This document shows, piece by piece, positions 43,779 to 51,158 of a stretch of 64,000 nucleotides of DNA. The notes beneath the pieces are model-generated. The model was not told the DNA's origin. It did not search any database and saw only the letters and a list, made by a program, of their open reading frames with translations. Position 1 is the first letter of the stretch; each line of letters opens with the position of its first letter. This stretch comes from Erwinia persicina. Its GTDB lineage: Bacteria; Pseudomonadota; Gammaproteobacteria; Enterobacterales; Enterobacteriaceae. Location: contig NZ_JACYMO010000006.1 of assembly GCF_014838825.1 (NCBI RefSeq), positions 88,582 through 152,581 on the forward strand, in the 5' to 3' direction. A program made the position numbers and the translations under genes.

Positions 43779-44681
43779 TTAAACCTCAACGCCCCACATT
43801 GAAACGCCCTGGATCATCTGCAGTATGGCGCAGGTATGAATACTCAGGGAAATGGCATTTGAGTATTTACTGGCATAATTTTCACTGATCGGCTGGAAAT
43901 AAAGTCGGCCTAACGTTTTCAGTATCGCCCTGTTCTTTTTCATTGCCTGATAGAGTTCCGCAGACTCCTTCAGTGAAAAGTGCCCGGTAACGCCCTCGTC
44001 GATCAGTTCATCCAGCACCGTTGCGCTTGCCTGAAACTGAGGTTGCAGCCTTTCCAGCTTAGCGCGGAAAGGGGCGATTTCGCGCTGCATGGTTAATAAC
44101 AGCTCTGCATTTTGTTCCGGGTCGATGCGTGATTTCAATTCGGATACCAGATGGCAAAAATAGATATCGTTCTTCAGATCGCTTTCAAGAAGACGGTTGG
44201 GATCGGCCAAATATTTTTGTTGCGAAACTGCTCTGAAATCGGCATCACCTGAGTGGCTGTCCAGGGCGTTCAGGTGGTCTTCAATGTGAATAAACGCTGC
44301 CAGTCTCCAGGTCAAATTTTCTGCAGTTTGCCAGCCTAACTGCCCGCGAAATGCCCAAAAAACCATTTCGGAACTTTCATGCAGCAGATGGCGTAAATAA
44401 CGCGGCGTGTGGTTCTTGAGATCAAAGCGATCGAACTGATGTACAACGTTGGTCAGCGTTTCCTCTGCCAGCCTGCTGAGCTGCGAAATGTCTTCTTTGT
44501 GCCGATCGCGGATCTGTTTTAACGCCTTACGATAGGGGGCGTGCTGTTCAGAGAGATAGGAACGGTAATCATTATGCGCGGCTATCCGGGAATGCTGATT
44601 CTGCTGCTTTGCATAACGCAGACTGACTATCGAGACAATCAGTGCCGCAAACGCCACACAGTCTGATACGGTGATGTTCAT
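43779..44681 (-). CDS. Membrane-anchored helical hypothetical protein
   Basis: 300 residues from the ATG at 44681, which has a strong GGGAGGACAGT ribosome site; the frame is open 51 codons further but that part is Gly/Pro-rich and lacks one. One N-terminal membrane segment (about 8-23) is followed by a helical, charged cytoplasmic region with many Gln and Leu. No family recognised. It is the first gene of the three-gene operon, 30 bp before the next. Confidence 0.7.
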   Translation of the reverse strand: MNITVSDCVAFAALIVSIVSLRYAKQQNQHSRIAAHNDYRSYLSEQHAPYRKALKQIRDRHKEDISQLSRLAEETLTNVVHQFDRFDLKNHTPRYLRHLLHESSEMVFWAFRGQLGWQTAENLTWRLAAFIHIEDHLNALDSHSGDADFRAVSQQKYLADPNRLLESDLKNDIYFCHLVSELKSRIDPEQNAELLLTMQREIAPFRAKLERLQPQFQASATVLDELIDEGVTGHFSLKESAELYQAMKKNRAILKTLGRLYFQPISENYASKYSNAISLSIHTCAILQMIQGVSMWGVEV

Positions 44682-44824
44682 ACTGTCCTCCCTGTGAATG
44701 CCCATTATCTTAACGTGATGAGGACGGGTGTAAACCCCCCTCCGGGGTGGGGATCCTCCCGGCACTGTGCATCCCCGTACATTAAGGTATGCTGGTAAAC
44801 CCACATCGCCAGGAAACCCCCAAC

Positions 44825-45604
44825 ATGTTCTCACTGAAAGCCCTGAGCCTGATTTTGCTCTGCATTATGCTGCTGTCACTGGGAGCCAGCCTGACAGCGG
44901 CCACGCGCCATCAGGAGACCGGCGGGCAGGGAGGCTGGGCGACGGCGCGGCGCGACGCCTCCGGGCAGGCCCCTGACCCTAAGCGCTTTGCCCGTCTGGC
45001 TATTGTGCAGATTTATGCCGCCCCGACCTATGGCTGGAAGGGGGCAGTGGCCGTACATCCGTGGATAATCTATAAACGTGCCGGCGAAACCCGCTATACC
45101 CGTTATGAAGTGATTAGCTGGGGAAGCGACGATAAAGTAAGGCGGAACAGTAACTTACCTGATGCTTACTGGTATGGCGCACGTCCCCGCCTGCTGGTAG
45201 AGCACCGGGGGGCAGAGGCGGAAGCGATGATCCCTCAGATTGTGGCGGCGATTGTTTCTTATCCCTGGCCACGGACCTATCATGCCTGGCCGGGCCCCAA
45301 CAGCAACACTTTCCTGGCGCATATCGGTCGGGAAGTCCCGGCGTTAAAGCTGAATTTGCCCGCTAACGCGATCGGGAAAGACTATCGCTCTCTGCTTAAC
45401 CCCATTGGGCTGCCGCCTTCCGGGCGCGGCGTTCAGGTGTCAGTGCTGGGGATAGCGGCGGTCACGCTCGGCGCTCAGGAGGGCATTGAAATTAACGTGC
45501 TGGGGCTGAATCTGGGGGTCGGTTTCGCGCCGCTCCAGATGCGCTTACCCTTTATCGGCGGTTTGGGTGAGGACAATCTGCAAAAAGAAAATCCCGGGAT
45601 CTGA
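44825..45604 (+). CDS. DUF3750-type exported protein
   Basis: 259 residues. A hydrophobic N-terminal segment (about 5-25) is a signal anchor or signal peptide. The body matches my memory of DUF3750: IVQIYAAPTYGWKGAVAVHPW, then YEVISWG, WPGPNSNTFLAHIGRE and AIGKDYRSL. Function unknown; conserved His, Asn and Thr could suggest an enzyme. Start at ATG 44825 with AGGAAAC upstream, 12 codons inside the longest frame. Divergent from the operon at 44681. Confidence 0.8.
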   Translation: MFSLKALSLILLCIMLLSLGASLTAATRHQETGGQGGWATARRDASGQAPDPKRFARLAIVQIYAAPTYGWKGAVAVHPWIIYKRAGETRYTRYEVISWGSDDKVRRNSNLPDAYWYGARPRLLVEHRGAEAEAMIPQIVAAIVSYPWPRTYHAWPGPNSNTFLAHIGREVPALKLNLPANAIGKDYRSLLNPIGLPPSGRGVQVSVLGIAAVTLGAQEGIEINVLGLNLGVGFAPLQMRLPFIGGLGEDNLQKENPGI

Positions 45605-45645
45605 CCTGACGGCTTCTTAACCTTCCCGCTGCAGGGGAGCTTTCT

Positions 45646-45678
45646 CGGGCTGGTACGCAAAAAATTTGTGCCAGCCCG
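45646..45678 (+). terminator. Hairpin after the DUF3750 gene
   Basis: An 8-bp stem (45646-45653 with 45671-45678) plus inner AT pairs lies 41 bases after the stop. No T-run follows, so it is a tentative terminator. Confidence 0.4.
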
Positions 45679-45774
45679 CAATCCGCAACGTCCGCCGTCA
45701 GCCTGTCTCACATTCCTGAAACGTTATGCTGGCACGTTTTTTCTCTTTATCACAAGATGGCGCAAAGAATGGAG

Positions 45775-45811
45775 GTTGTCAGTTGACAACTTAACTGGAG
45801 CATCAGATACT
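45775..45811 (+). promoter_or_regulatory. Promoter with palindromic operator of the HicA-like/HTH pair
   Basis: A perfect inverted repeat, GTTGTCA (45775-45781) and TGACAAC (45784-45790), overlaps a consensus -35 TTGACA (45783-45788). A -10-like GATACT follows 17 bases later (45806-45811). The ATG is only 10 bases further, so the leader is very short. The layout implies repression by a dimeric DNA-binding protein, probably the HTH product of the same operon. Confidence 0.7.
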
Positions 45812-45821
45812 GGGAGGAAAC

Positions 45822-46115
45822 ATGGCGCGCCGGGCTCATGCCATTAAGGAAATTGAAGCGGTACTTAAACATGCCGAACAGCAGGGCTGGCGTGTTGTCT
45901 GCGGCGGCAGCCATGCCTGGGGGAAGTTATATTGTCCCTGGAACAGTACGCCGTGCCGCTGCGGGGAGTTTTGTATTTGCTGCGTGTGGTGTACGCCCAA
46001 AAATGCAGCGAATCACGCAAAACAGCTCAGACGGGTGGTCGATCACTGCACACTGCGCCAGCAATTTGAAAGCAATGGAAGGACTCAGCTGCCATGGAAT
46101 ACACGTTTACACTGA
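45822..46115 (+). CDS. HicA-like small protein, possible toxin
   Basis: 97 residues behind a GGGAGGAAAC ribosome site. The pattern GWRVVCGGSHAWGKLYCP (about 22-39) recalls the HicA mRNA interferase core with its histidine, followed by five cysteines (CRC, CICCVWC) that HicA lacks, and a TPKNAANHAKQLRRV helix. The cysteines could bind a metal. The stop overlaps the start of the next gene by 22 bp, typical of toxin-antitoxin operons. Resemblance is by eye, so toxin function is inference. Confidence 0.6.
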   Translation: MARRAHAIKEIEAVLKHAEQQGWRVVCGGSHAWGKLYCPWNSTPCRCGEFCICCVWCTPKNAANHAKQLRRVVDHCTLRQQFESNGRTQLPWNTRLH

Positions 46116-46600
46116 AATATCAGCTAGCTGACCAGGCACCGTCCGCTGACGTACTGGTTGAACGTCTGGCGACGGCGGGCTGTGAGGATGCCCTGATTGG
46201 CCTCGGTATTCCGGGACGAATGGCGCTGGAGTTTATTCGTGAAGCGCCATCGGCAGGTCAGGCAATGGAGAGCGCCTTACAGCAGATTAATACGGTGATG
46301 CCGGCGGCCCGCCTGTTTGAAGTCTCACCGGATTATGTGGGCCTGACGGACGTGGCCGATCTGATTGGGGTGACCCGGCAAAATATGCGCAAGCTGATGC
46401 TGACACACTACCTGACTTTTCCACCACCGGTGCATGAAGGGGCGGCGACCATCTGGCATCTTGCCGAGGTGCTGACATGGCTGAGCCAGCGCGGCGGCTA
46501 TCGCGTTCCCGGGCATATTCAGGAAACCGCTGCCGCCGCGTTAAAACTCAATCTGAGCAAAGCGATTACGCGGCATCACTCTCCGCCAGATACTCCCTGA
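46094..46600 (+). CDS. HTH protein, possible antitoxin/autoregulator
   Basis: 168 residues. Residues 1-80 form a small alpha/beta domain (YTFTLKYQL...), perhaps the binding partner domain; residues 85-150 look like a helix-turn-helix (LTDVADLIGVTRQNMRKLML). AAGGA upstream of the ATG at 46094. Together with the overlapping gene before it and the palindromic promoter this forms a plausible toxin-antitoxin unit. Its 3' end overlaps the convergent denD by 35 bp. Confidence 0.65.
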   Translation: MEYTFTLKYQLADQAPSADVLVERLATAGCEDALIGLGIPGRMALEFIREAPSAGQAMESALQQINTVMPAARLFEVSPDYVGLTDVADLIGVTRQNMRKLMLTHYLTFPPPVHEGAATIWHLAEVLTWLSQRGGYRVPGHIQETAAAALKLNLSKAITRHHSPPDTP

Positions 46601-47540
46601 CCATCTCATCAAATGAGTCATTTGCCCTGAAGCCCAGGCGATGGGCATAGCTGGCGTGGAAATCGCCCGGCCAGGAGTTGACGATGTTGATAATGGCCTG
46701 GTCAGGCTGATAGCTGATGCGGGAAAGCGCGTCTTCACCGCTGATACGCCGGAGCGAAGCCAGCATTTCCTCTACGGTCACTGACAGTCCGTTCAGATTG
46801 ATCACCCGCCCCTGGTCCAGGTCTGCGCTTTTCAGTTCATGGCCGAGGATCAGCGCCTGTACCGCTCTGGCCGGAGACATCAGCCACAGGCGGGTGGCCA
46901 GGCTGACAGGGCAGTTGGCTTTCTCGCCGTTGAGCGGTTCGCGAATAATACCGCTGGCAAAGCTGGAGGCGGCAGCGTTCGGTTTACCCGGGCGCACAAC
47001 GATGGTGGGCATACGCAGGCTGCGTCCGTCCAGGAATCCCCTGCGGCTGTAATCAGACAGGAGCAGGTCGTTGATGGCTTTTTGCGTGCCGTAAGAGCTC
47101 TGCGGCCTCCACACCTGGTCGTCCGGCACTTTGTCGGGGAGCGCCCCGCCAAACACCGCAACTGAGCTGGTGGTGACCAGTCGCACGCACTGCGGTAAAG
47201 CGCGCAGCCTTTCCATAATCTGACGTGCGGCATCCACGTTAATCTTCATTCCCAGGTCGAAGTCCTGTTCAGCCTGTCCGGACACGATAGCGGCCAGATG
47301 GAAAACGCTGTCCGTCTGCGCATCAATCAGGGTTTCCAGCTCGCTGCGGCTGCTGATGTCCCCACAGCGTACGATGAGGCGGGGGTCTTCAATGCCGCGG
47401 ACGGGGGCAATATCAATGGCAGTGATCTGCTTAATGATCTGCGGCTGTCCGTGGGCATCGTTCAGCGAGCCTTTTGCCAGCAGGGCCTGAAGCAGTTTTT
47501 TCCCCAGGAATCCGGCTGCGCCGGTGACAACGATATTCAT
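46566..47540 (-). CDS. denD: D-erythronate dehydrogenase, SDR family
   Basis: 324 residues of the extended short-chain dehydrogenase/epimerase family. NAD site GAAGFLG (about 8-14), catalytic Ser-Tyr-Lys with SSVAVFG and YGTQK. The whole protein agrees with DenD, which oxidises D-erythronate at C2 in tetronate catabolism. Other NAD-dependent epimerases are possible. I choose the ATG at 47540, which has GAGGAAC upstream; the frame begins four codons earlier. It follows the MFS gene by 17 bp, so the pair is an operon, but the kinase and isomerase genes (otn) are not here. Confidence 0.8.
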   Translation of the reverse strand: MNIVVTGAAGFLGKKLLQALLAKGSLNDAHGQPQIIKQITAIDIAPVRGIEDPRLIVRCGDISSRSELETLIDAQTDSVFHLAAIVSGQAEQDFDLGMKINVDAARQIMERLRALPQCVRLVTTSSVAVFGGALPDKVPDDQVWRPQSSYGTQKAINDLLLSDYSRRGFLDGRSLRMPTIVVRPGKPNAAASSFASGIIREPLNGEKANCPVSLATRLWLMSPARAVQALILGHELKSADLDQGRVINLNGLSVTVEEMLASLRRISGEDALSRISYQPDQAIINIVNSWPGDFHASYAHRLGFRANDSFDEMVREYLAESDAA

Positions 47541-47557
47541 AGTGTTCCTCATTGATG

Positions 47558-48877
47558 TTAGCGGTTGACGATACGACCGGGAATGAAAAAGATGGCCACC
47601 GCGCCCACGAATAGCGTGCAGGAGATGATCATCATGCCGGTCAGCGTAGAGTGTGTAAGATCGGTCAGAATGCCCATCAGGTAAGGAGCGACAAACCCGG
47701 CCAGGTTACCAAAAGAGTTAATCAGCGCGATACCGACGGCTGCCATGGTGCCGCCGAGGAAAGCTGTCGGCAGGCTCCAGAACAGGGGCAGGGTGCTCAG
47801 CCCTCCCGCCGCGCCCAGCGTCAGGCCAAACATGGCGATAACCAGGTTGTCGCTGTAAAGGGCAGATATCACCATCCCGACACCGCTTAGGACGGCAATG
47901 CCCGCCAGGTGCCAGCGGCGCTCACGGTGGCGGTCGGCGCTGCGCGATGCGACGATCATCGTGACAATGGCTGCGGCATACGGGATCGTCGTCAGCAGTC
48001 CGACGGTGAAGACATCCTCCACCCCGGCATTACGCACCAGCGTCGGCAGCCAGAAGCTGACGGTATAAAACCCGGCGATCAGGCAAAAATAGATAAAGGT
48101 TAACAGCCACAGCTTGCCGTTTCGCAGTACGCTGCCAATCGTCGCCTGCTCAGCCGTCGCGTCCTGTACGGCGTCTTCCTGCAGGCGCGTGCTCAGCATG
48201 ACTTTCTCTTCTGCGCTCAGCCAGCGGGCGTTTTCAATGCGGTCGGGCAGCAGGAAGAACACCAAAATACCAATCAGCAGGGAGGGGGTTCCCTGAATGA
48301 TAAACAGCCACTTCCAGCCCGCGATGCCGTGAGCGTTATGGAAATATTCCATAATCCAGCCGGAGAGAGGGCCTCCCAGCAGCCCGGACAGAGGGACGGC
48401 TGCGGCAAACAGAGCAAACATTTTTCCGCGTCGGTAGGAGGGGAACCACAGGGAGAGGTAGAGGATCACCCCGGGGTAAAATCCGGACTCCGTCAGGCCG
48501 AGCAGGAAACGCACGGCATAAAACTGAAAGGGCGTGGAGACCAGCGCGGTTAGCGGAGCGATAACCGCCCAGGACGCCAGCAGTGCCGCCAGCAGGCGAC
48601 GGGCGCCAAAGCGGTGCAGTGCGATATTGCTGGGCACCTGGAAAAAGAAGAAACCAATAAAGAAAATTCCGGCCCCGAGTCCGTAGACCGTTTCGGAAAA
48701 GGCCAGGTCGCTGGACATTTGCAGTTTGGCAATACCGACGTTGATCCGGTCGAGGTAGGCAAAAATATAGCTCACGGTCAGGATCGGCAGGATGCGCCAG
48801 ACGGCACGTTTCCAGGCATTCTCTTCCCTGTCGCTGACCACAGCAGGAGAGGAGATAACGGCGTTAGGTGAGTTCAT
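47558..48877 (-). CDS. MFS transporter, anion:cation symporter type
   Basis: 439 residues with 12 predicted membrane segments, a long cytoplasmic loop near 205-240 and the motif DRINVGIAKLQM after helix 1, typical of the ACS family that imports sugar acids such as tartrate, galactarate and tetronates. As the first gene of an operon with denD it probably imports a tetronate or a related acid. The substrate is inferred only from context. Confidence 0.88.
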   Translation of the reverse strand: MNSPNAVISSPAVVSDREENAWKRAVWRILPILTVSYIFAYLDRINVGIAKLQMSSDLAFSETVYGLGAGIFFIGFFFFQVPSNIALHRFGARRLLAALLASWAVIAPLTALVSTPFQFYAVRFLLGLTESGFYPGVILYLSLWFPSYRRGKMFALFAAAVPLSGLLGGPLSGWIMEYFHNAHGIAGWKWLFIIQGTPSLLIGILVFFLLPDRIENARWLSAEEKVMLSTRLQEDAVQDATAEQATIGSVLRNGKLWLLTFIYFCLIAGFYTVSFWLPTLVRNAGVEDVFTVGLLTTIPYAAAIVTMIVASRSADRHRERRWHLAGIAVLSGVGMVISALYSDNLVIAMFGLTLGAAGGLSTLPLFWSLPTAFLGGTMAAVGIALINSFGNLAGFVAPYLMGILTDLTHSTLTGMMIISCTLFVGAVAIFFIPGRIVNR

Positions 48878-48938
48878 ACGGCTTCCTTTTCGGGTAAAGA
48901 GCAGGGAGATGTCCTTTCTTCAGGCAACAGTCATCCTG

Positions 48939-48968
48939 TCCCGGGTTCAGGCTAACCTGAGCCCGGGA
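48939..48968. repeat. 13-bp inverted repeat upstream of the MFS gene
   Basis: Arms 48939-48951 and 48956-48968 pair over 13 bases with one G-T mismatch and a CTAA loop. It lies 62-91 bp before the MFS start and after mgtE in the transcription direction, so it is an operator, an mgtE terminator without T-run, or a leader hairpin. Confidence 0.55.
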
Positions 48969-49098
48969 TAAGTGAAATAACGAGAAGGTTTGTTATTTTT
49001 TGTTAGATTAAGCGCTGTGAGAGGAAGTTTCTGCGTTATAAATCACATTAATAACCATTAATTATCATTTTATAACAATGCGCGTGCTTTCTTAACGA

Positions 49099-50535
49099 TC
49101 AGTGGATCAGGAACAGGGTGGCCAGACCGAGGAAGATAAAAAAGCCGCCGGTATCGGTCAATGCCGTGATCAGCACGCTGGAGCCGACTGCCGGGTCGCG
49201 TTTGAGTTTGGTCATCATCAGCGGTATAAGCACCCCCATCAGCGCAGCCAGCAGCAGATTGAGCACCATCGCCAGCATCATGACGCCGCCAAGTGCCGGA
49301 TTGCCGTACATCGCCCAGGTCACGCCGCCCATGATCCCGCCCCAGAACACGCCATTAATTAATGCAACGCCCAGTTCGCGACCAATCAGGAAGGAAAAGT
49401 TGCCCGGTTCAACCTGGTGCAGGGCCAGCGCACGCACAATCATTGTGATGGTCTGATTACCGGTATTGCCCCCGATCCCGGCGACGATAGGCATCAGCGC
49501 TGCCAGCGCGACCAGCTGAGATATCGTTTCCTCAAACATGCCAATCACCCGGGAGGCAATAAACGCGGTACACAGGTTGATGGCCAGCCAGGCCCAGCGG
49601 GTGCGCACTGATTTTCTCACCGGAGCGAAGACATCCTCTTCCGGGTTAACGCCACCCATTTTACGAATGTTGCTGTCATTCTCTTCATTCACCAGGTCGA
49701 TCACATCTTCGATGGTGACGCGGCCCATCAGCTTACCTTTGGCATCGATAACGGCAGCAGAGATCAGGTTGTAACGTTCGAAGGCCCCGGCAGCATCTTC
49801 GGCTTTATCATCAATCAGGAAGGTGGTGGGTTTGGTATTCATGACCTCTGAAACCTGCTTTTCCGGGGTGTTCAGCAGGATTTCTGTCAGTGGGAGTTCG
49901 CCAAGTAGCTTGTTATTCTTGCCGGTAACAAACAGTTTGTCCGTACCATCCGGGATAGATTTTTTACTGCGCAGGAAGCGCTGTACGGTTGCCAGGGTGA
50001 CATCTGCACGCACCGTCACCATTTTGAAGTCCATGATGCGGCCAACCCGGTCCCGGTCGAAATGCATCACATCCAGCACGCGGGAACGCAGTTCCGGATC
50101 GAGAGAGGTCAGCAGGCGGCCGGTTAAATCACGGGAAAGATATTTGGCCAGGTAAGCCTGATCATCAATATCCAGAGGAGCGATAGCGCGTAGCAGATCG
50201 CGGTCACTCATCTCTTCTATCAGACTTTCCCAGACGCTTTCAGAGGCCTCAACCAGCACACGGCCCCGGCGGTCATTACCAATCAGACGCCACAGCGCCA
50301 GGCGCTCATCTTCCGGGAGGGCTTCCAGCAGGTCAGCGATATCGGCCGCATGCAGCAGGGGCAGGGTACGCTGGATCTCTGCAACCTGCTCACGATGCGC
50401 TTCTGCTTCAGCGGCAGATTCGCGCAGAGGGCGCTCGTGTAAGGTATCGACAAGGTCTTTATCATTCAGCAGCAGATTAAGAATACGGCTACGAATTTCA
50501 GCCAACTGCTGAACATGGGAGTGCGCTACAGACAT
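49099..50535 (-). CDS. mgtE: Magnesium transporter MgtE
   Basis: 478 residues: N-terminal superhelical MgtE-N domain (about 35-140), two CBS domains (about 150-275) that sense cytoplasmic Mg2+, a plug helix and five membrane segments (about 310-478). The pore signature GGNTGNQ is present at about 365-371. Typical full-length Mg2+ channel. It is absent from this position in E. coli. The gap before it (50536-50659) holds its promoter; no riboswitch is evident. Confidence 0.95.
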   Translation of the reverse strand: MSVAHSHVQQLAEIRSRILNLLLNDKDLVDTLHERPLRESAAEAEAHREQVAEIQRTLPLLHAADIADLLEALPEDERLALWRLIGNDRRGRVLVEASESVWESLIEEMSDRDLLRAIAPLDIDDQAYLAKYLSRDLTGRLLTSLDPELRSRVLDVMHFDRDRVGRIMDFKMVTVRADVTLATVQRFLRSKKSIPDGTDKLFVTGKNNKLLGELPLTEILLNTPEKQVSEVMNTKPTTFLIDDKAEDAAGAFERYNLISAAVIDAKGKLMGRVTIEDVIDLVNEENDSNIRKMGGVNPEEDVFAPVRKSVRTRWAWLAINLCTAFIASRVIGMFEETISQLVALAALMPIVAGIGGNTGNQTITMIVRALALHQVEPGNFSFLIGRELGVALINGVFWGGIMGGVTWAMYGNPALGGVMMLAMVLNLLLAALMGVLIPLMMTKLKRDPAVGSSVLITALTDTGGFFIFLGLATLFLIH

Positions 50536-50659
50536 ACAACATCCTTTTGTCTGGCTAAAAGAGGAAGACGAAACGAGGCTATAGTTTAGCTGATTTCAGG
50601 CAAAAGAGAGGCGGCAAAAGCTCCGAAAAGCGTCTGTTAACATGCCCGGCGGGCAGGCG

Positions 50660-50830
50660 CTATTTATCGTTAACGACGGTGACGGGAACCGCAGGTGGAT
50701 TTTTTTTCTGCTGATGATGCTCGATGGCACCGGGAACGACATAAATCAGGCGTCCTAATAAGATGATAAAGCTGACCAGTAAAATAACGCGGGTCATGCG
50801 ACCTGTTTTCTGACGTTTTCTAAATGACAT
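50660..50830 (-). CDS. yfgG: YfgG-like small membrane protein
   Basis: 56 residues with basic N-terminus (SFRKRQKTGRMTRV), one membrane segment (about 13-31) and a polar tail. It matches E. coli YfgG in pattern (RMTRI-LLISFI-GRFIY) and position next to yfgF. In E. coli yfgG is linked to nickel and cobalt tolerance. The ATG at 50830 is chosen for this match; the frame begins 20 codons upstream. Ribosome site weak. Confidence 0.8.
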   Translation of the reverse strand: MSFRKRQKTGRMTRVILLVSFIILLGRLIYVVPGAIEHHQQKKNPPAVPVTVVNDK

Positions 50831-51018
50831 AGCGCTGTTCACGCAGTTTTTCCTGAAGTATACCCAGAGGGCGATGGCTAATTTACGCACAAATCAGGTG
50901 TGAAGGTCAATGAGAAAAAGGACTACGGCCGGGGGCAGCAGGTCACGCGAAACACGCTGTTGATTGTTAGATGAAGCATTAACTCAATCGCGTGTCTATT
51001 AACGTAATTACAGTGAAA

Positions 51019-51059
51019 TTGATTTAAATCAATTTATTGTGAGATTTAACCTCTACTAT
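51019..51059 (+). promoter_or_regulatory. FNR-type promoter of yfgF
   Basis: TTGATTTAAATCAA at 51019-51032 matches the FNR consensus TTGATnnnnATCAA perfectly. A -10 box TACTAT at 51054-51059 places the start near 51066, so the FNR centre (51025.5) lies near -41, the classic activating position. This predicts anaerobic activation of yfgF. Confidence 0.75.
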
Positions 51060-51158
51060 AGCGCCATCTTTTTAAAAGCCTTTTAATTGATAAGCAACGC
51101 AGTCGCTGATCATCTAAGAATAAACCTGCAAATTAATATTAAACAAAACAATAATTCA

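Noticed and set aside
45838..46131. Second 97-codon frame overlapping the HicA-like gene
   Set aside because: It lacks its own ribosome site; the frame at 45822 has GGGAGGAAAC and a HicA-like pattern.
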